A program made the translations under genes and the position numbers. The notes under the pieces are model-generated. The model was not told the origin of the DNA, made no database searches, and was given only the letters and a program-made list of their open reading frames with translations. From Actinomycetes bacterium (GTDB lineage: Bacteria > Actinomycetota > Acidimicrobiia > Acidimicrobiales > CADCSY01): a stretch of DNA of 31,505 nucleotides. This document shows positions 29,911 to 31,505 of the stretch, piece after piece (within the stretch, counting starts at the first letter, position 1; each line of letters starts with the position of its first letter). The stretch spans positions 1 to 31,505 of the forward strand of contig JAODBP010000100.1 in NCBI GenBank assembly GCA_025464025.1. Reading direction: 5' to 3'.

Positions 29911-31149
29911 TCATGTCGCGGCACCTGCGGCGAGCGCCTTGGCGACCTTCCGGAGGTCGACCGACTCGTCCTGGAGGAGGGCCGGTTCGACCCGCGCCCG
30001 GCGTCCGATGAGCGGCATCGCCCCCCGGACCTCGCGAGGCCGGTTGAGCCCCACGACCCCGGTCAGCACGCCGTCGCGGCAGTAGAAGGCCGCGAACGAG
30101 CGGCCGGCCGGATCGCCGCGCCACACGAGGTCGTCGGTCTGTCGGGGATGGCCCGCCATCTGGAGGTTCACGTCGTACTGGTCCGACCAGAACCAGGGGA
30201 CCTCGTCGAACGGTTCGCCCGGCCCCACCATGGAGCGGGCCGCCGCGGCCGCCTGCTGCTGGGCGTTCTGGAACTGCTCGAGGCGGCAGCGCTGGCCGAG
30301 CAGGGCAGACGGGCGGTTGGCCACGTCGCCGGCGGCGAGCACCTCCGGGATCGAGGTCCGGCACCACTCGTCGACGAGCACGCCGTCGCCGGTGGCGATG
30401 CCCGCGTCGGCAGCGAGCTCGACGGCCGGCTCCATGCCGACGCCGACGACGACCAGGTCGGCCTCGACGACGTCGCCCGCGCTGGTCCGCACGCCCTCGA
30501 CGCGATCACCCCCGAGCACGGCGGTCACCGCGGTGCCGAGCCGGACGTCCACGCCGTGGTCGCGGTGGATCTCGGCGTAGACGGCCCCGAGCGGGCCCAG
30601 CACCCGGGCGAGGGGCACTTCGGCCACCTCGATCATCGTGACCGGCCGGCCGAGGCCCCGGGCCACCGCCGCCACCTCGGCGCCGATGAAGCCGGCTCCG
30701 ATCACCACGACGGATGCCGCTCCGGCCAGGCGGTCGCCGAGGTCGACCGCGTCGTCCAGGGTCCGCAGGGTGACGACCCCGTCGAGCTCAGCACCGGGCA
30801 CGCCGAGGCGCCGGGCCCGGCCACCCGTGCACAGCACGACCTTGTCGGCGCGCAGCCGGGTCCCGTCCTCGAGCTCGACGGCCCGCTCGGCCGGGAGCAG
30901 GCGGGCGACCCGGCTCCCGAGGTGCAGGTCGATGTCGCGCTCGGCGTAGTGGGCCGCATCCCGGAAGACGGTCGTCTCCGGTGCGTCGGCACCCGAGAGC
31001 ACGCCCTTGGACAGCGGCGGCCGCTGGTACGGGAGGTGGGGCTCGGCCCCGACGAGGCCGATGTCCCCGTCGAAGCCGAGGTCGCGGAGCTCGTCGGCCA
31101 CCGTGGCCCCGGCGACGTTGGCGCCGATCACCACGAACGACGGCTTCAT
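29911..31149 (-). CDS. FAD-dependent ferredoxin reductase
   Basis: A 412-residue pyridine-nucleotide:ferredoxin reductase of the putidaredoxin/rubredoxin/Rieske-ferredoxin reductase type, moving electrons from NAD(P)H to a small iron-sulfur protein. Two dinucleotide folds are clear: the FAD site V-I-G-A-N-V-A-G near residue 7, followed by Y-Q-R-P-P-L-S-K, and the NAD site V-I-G-A-G-F-I-G-A-E near 148-157. A-A-G-D-V-A is the second FAD contact, and the C-terminal domain has W-F-W-S-D-Q-Y. It is the natural partner for the Rieske ferredoxin and P450 (inference from family). The ATG has only a weak ribosome site. Upstream is a 15-bp perfect inverted repeat at 31178-31218. The CoA-transferase follows in the same direction. 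Confidence 0.93.
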   Translation of the reverse strand: MKPSFVVIGANVAGATVADELRDLGFDGDIGLVGAEPHLPYQRPPLSKGVLSGADAPETTVFRDAAHYAERDIDLHLGSRVARLLPAERAVELEDGTRLRADKVVLCTGGRARRLGVPGAELDGVVTLRTLDDAVDLGDRLAGAASVVVIGAGFIGAEVAAVARGLGRPVTMIEVAEVPLARVLGPLGAVYAEIHRDHGVDVRLGTAVTAVLGGDRVEGVRTSAGDVVEADLVVVGVGMEPAVELAADAGIATGDGVLVDEWCRTSIPEVLAAGDVANRPSALLGQRCRLEQFQNAQQQAAAAARSMVGPGEPFDEVPWFWSDQYDVNLQMAGHPRQTDDLVWRGDPAGRSFAAFYCRDGVLTGVVGLNRPREVRGAMPLIGRRARVEPALLQDESVDLRKVAKALAAGAAT

Positions 31150-31177
31150 CGTCCGGTCCGGAGGGGGAGGTGAGCCG

Positions 31178-31218
31178 GGTGGTGCCCATGAAAGGGGGAA
31201 TGATTCATGGGCACCACC
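31178..31218. promoter_or_regulatory. 15-bp perfect inverted repeat upstream of the ferredoxin reductase
   Basis: GGTGGTGCCCATGAA (31178-31192) and its exact reverse complement (31204-31218) surround an 11-base centre; three more pairs continue outward after one G-G mismatch. It starts 28 bp before the reductase ATG. It could be an operator or a hairpin in the leader. It could also end the upstream monooxygenase transcript, although there is no U-tract. Confidence 0.5.
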
Positions 31219-31236
31219 GGGCCGTACGAGGGCAAT

Positions 31237-31266
31237 ACTAGCGAATGCGCACCAGACGTTGCTAGT
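31237..31266. promoter_or_regulatory. Inverted repeat ACTAGC-N18-GCTAGT in an AT-richer gap
   Basis: Six-base perfect arms, nine bases with two mismatches, in the 217-bp gap between the monooxygenase stop and the reductase start. TAGTAT (31234-31239, minus strand) overlaps one arm and could be a -10. The gap is clearly less GC-rich than the genes and shows no coding signal beyond short chance frames. Confidence 0.3.
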
Positions 31267-31366
31267 CGCATGCTGCTATTTCACCGACGAATTGCTGAAG
31301 ATATTTCTGAGATCATGCCGTGTCCGATCCCCCAGGACAGACGACCTGCTCATGTGTCCACCGTCC

Positions 31367-31505
31367 CTAGCGGAAGTAGGGGACGACTTCGGTGCCGAGG
31401 AGGCGGATGTTGTCGCAGATCTGCTCTTGGGTCATGTCCTTGAACTGGACGTGGCAGAGGAGGCGGTCGACGCCCATGTCGGCGTAGCGCTGGGCGACGC
31501 GGCGG
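31367..31505 (-). CDS. Luciferase-like monooxygenase, C-terminal 45 residues (5' partial)
   Basis: The 3' end of a second luciferase-like flavin monooxygenase gene, transcribed inward from the right edge. The 45 residues are the same as in the left fragment except for Y-F-R in place of H-F-R before the stop, and the stop is TAG rather than TGA. The downstream flanks are unrelated, so these are two paralogues or repeat copies, not one end read twice. It reads toward the ferredoxin reductase and CoA-transferase genes and could share their operon, though a 217-bp gap with two inverted repeats intervenes. Confidence 0.7.
   Translation of the reverse strand, partial: RRVAQRYADMGVDRLLCHVQFKDMTQEQICDNIRLLGTEVVPYFR
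31379..31505 (-). repeat. Right copy of exact 127-bp terminal inverted repeat
   Basis: Reverse complement of bases 1-127 without a mismatch. It ends exactly at the window edge, and the first difference is at 31378. See the left copy for the likely assembly origin. Confidence 0.9.

Noticed and set aside
31211..31366. Short open frames in the right-hand gap
   Set aside because: Frames are short, lack ribosome sites and cross the inverted repeats; the gap looks regulatory.
1..31505. CRISPR arrays, transposases, integrases, tRNA and rRNA genes
   Set aside because: None seen. The terminal inverted repeat lies within coding sequence of a monooxygenase and has no transposase or target duplication.

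Overview
This is a high-GC stretch of bacterial DNA. It uses many GTG and some TTG starts, has GGAGG-type ribosome sites beside a few apparently leaderless genes, and is dense in acyl-CoA enzymes, SDRs, CaiB/BaiF proteins and luciferase-like monooxygenases. That points to an actinomycetote, plausibly a member of the Acidimicrobiia; the class is inference. Both ends lie in the 3' end of the same kind of luciferase-like monooxygenase gene. The outermost 127 bp are an exact inverted repeat, so the window is probably a whole assembled contig that stops at a repeat.

Layout. 1-311: 3' end of a luciferase-like monooxygenase, then a scrap resembling the C-terminus of a CoxM-type FAD subunit. 308-3652 (minus): SMP-30-like protein, S-adenosylmethionine synthase (metK) and adenosine kinase, which are housekeeping SAM and adenosine metabolism. 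3874-4604 (minus): two small helical proteins of unknown function. 4817-9457 (plus): two tandem methyltransferases that share an almost identical 311-bp core, then a molybdopterin oxidoreductase. 9480-12023 (minus): cytochrome P450 and a MetE / epoxyalkane:CoM-transferase-like protein. 12204-13463 (plus): acetyl-CoA hydrolase/transferase family protein. 13464-18962 (minus): acyl-CoA dehydrogenase, Rieske ferredoxin, SDR, CoxL-like molybdenum hydroxylase, enoyl-CoA hydratase. 19082-20412 (plus): SDR and flavin reductase. 20416-26359 (minus): tightly coupled operon of amidohydrolase (frameshifted here), MmgE/PrpD protein, acyl-CoA ligase, HSD10-like 3-hydroxyacyl-CoA dehydrogenase, SDR. 26468-27226 (plus): enoyl-CoA hydratase. 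27312-31149 (minus): double-domain CaiB/BaiF CoA-transferase and ferredoxin reductase. 31367-31505: second monooxygenase end.

How it fits together. From 4.8 kb to the right end the genes form a catabolic region: oxygenation (P450, luciferase-like monooxygenase with flavin reductase, molybdenum hydroxylase), electron supply (Rieske ferredoxin, ferredoxin reductase), CoA activation (ligase, CaiB, Cat1-like) and beta-oxidation-type steps (acyl-CoA dehydrogenase, hydratases, dehydrogenases). The substrate cannot be read from the sequence; a cyclic or branched hydrophobic compound such as a terpenoid, steroid or aromatic fits the enzyme set.

The most interesting signal is a shared inverted repeat, TCAAC-N6-GTTGA. 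It occurs six times without a mismatch, always at a gene start or gene junction in the catabolic region: twice before the first methyltransferase, and once each before the Cat1-like gene, the Rieske gene, the flavin reductase and the divergent amidohydrolase/hydratase pair. It looks like the operator of one regulator that joins these scattered operons into a regulon. No regulator gene lies in the window.
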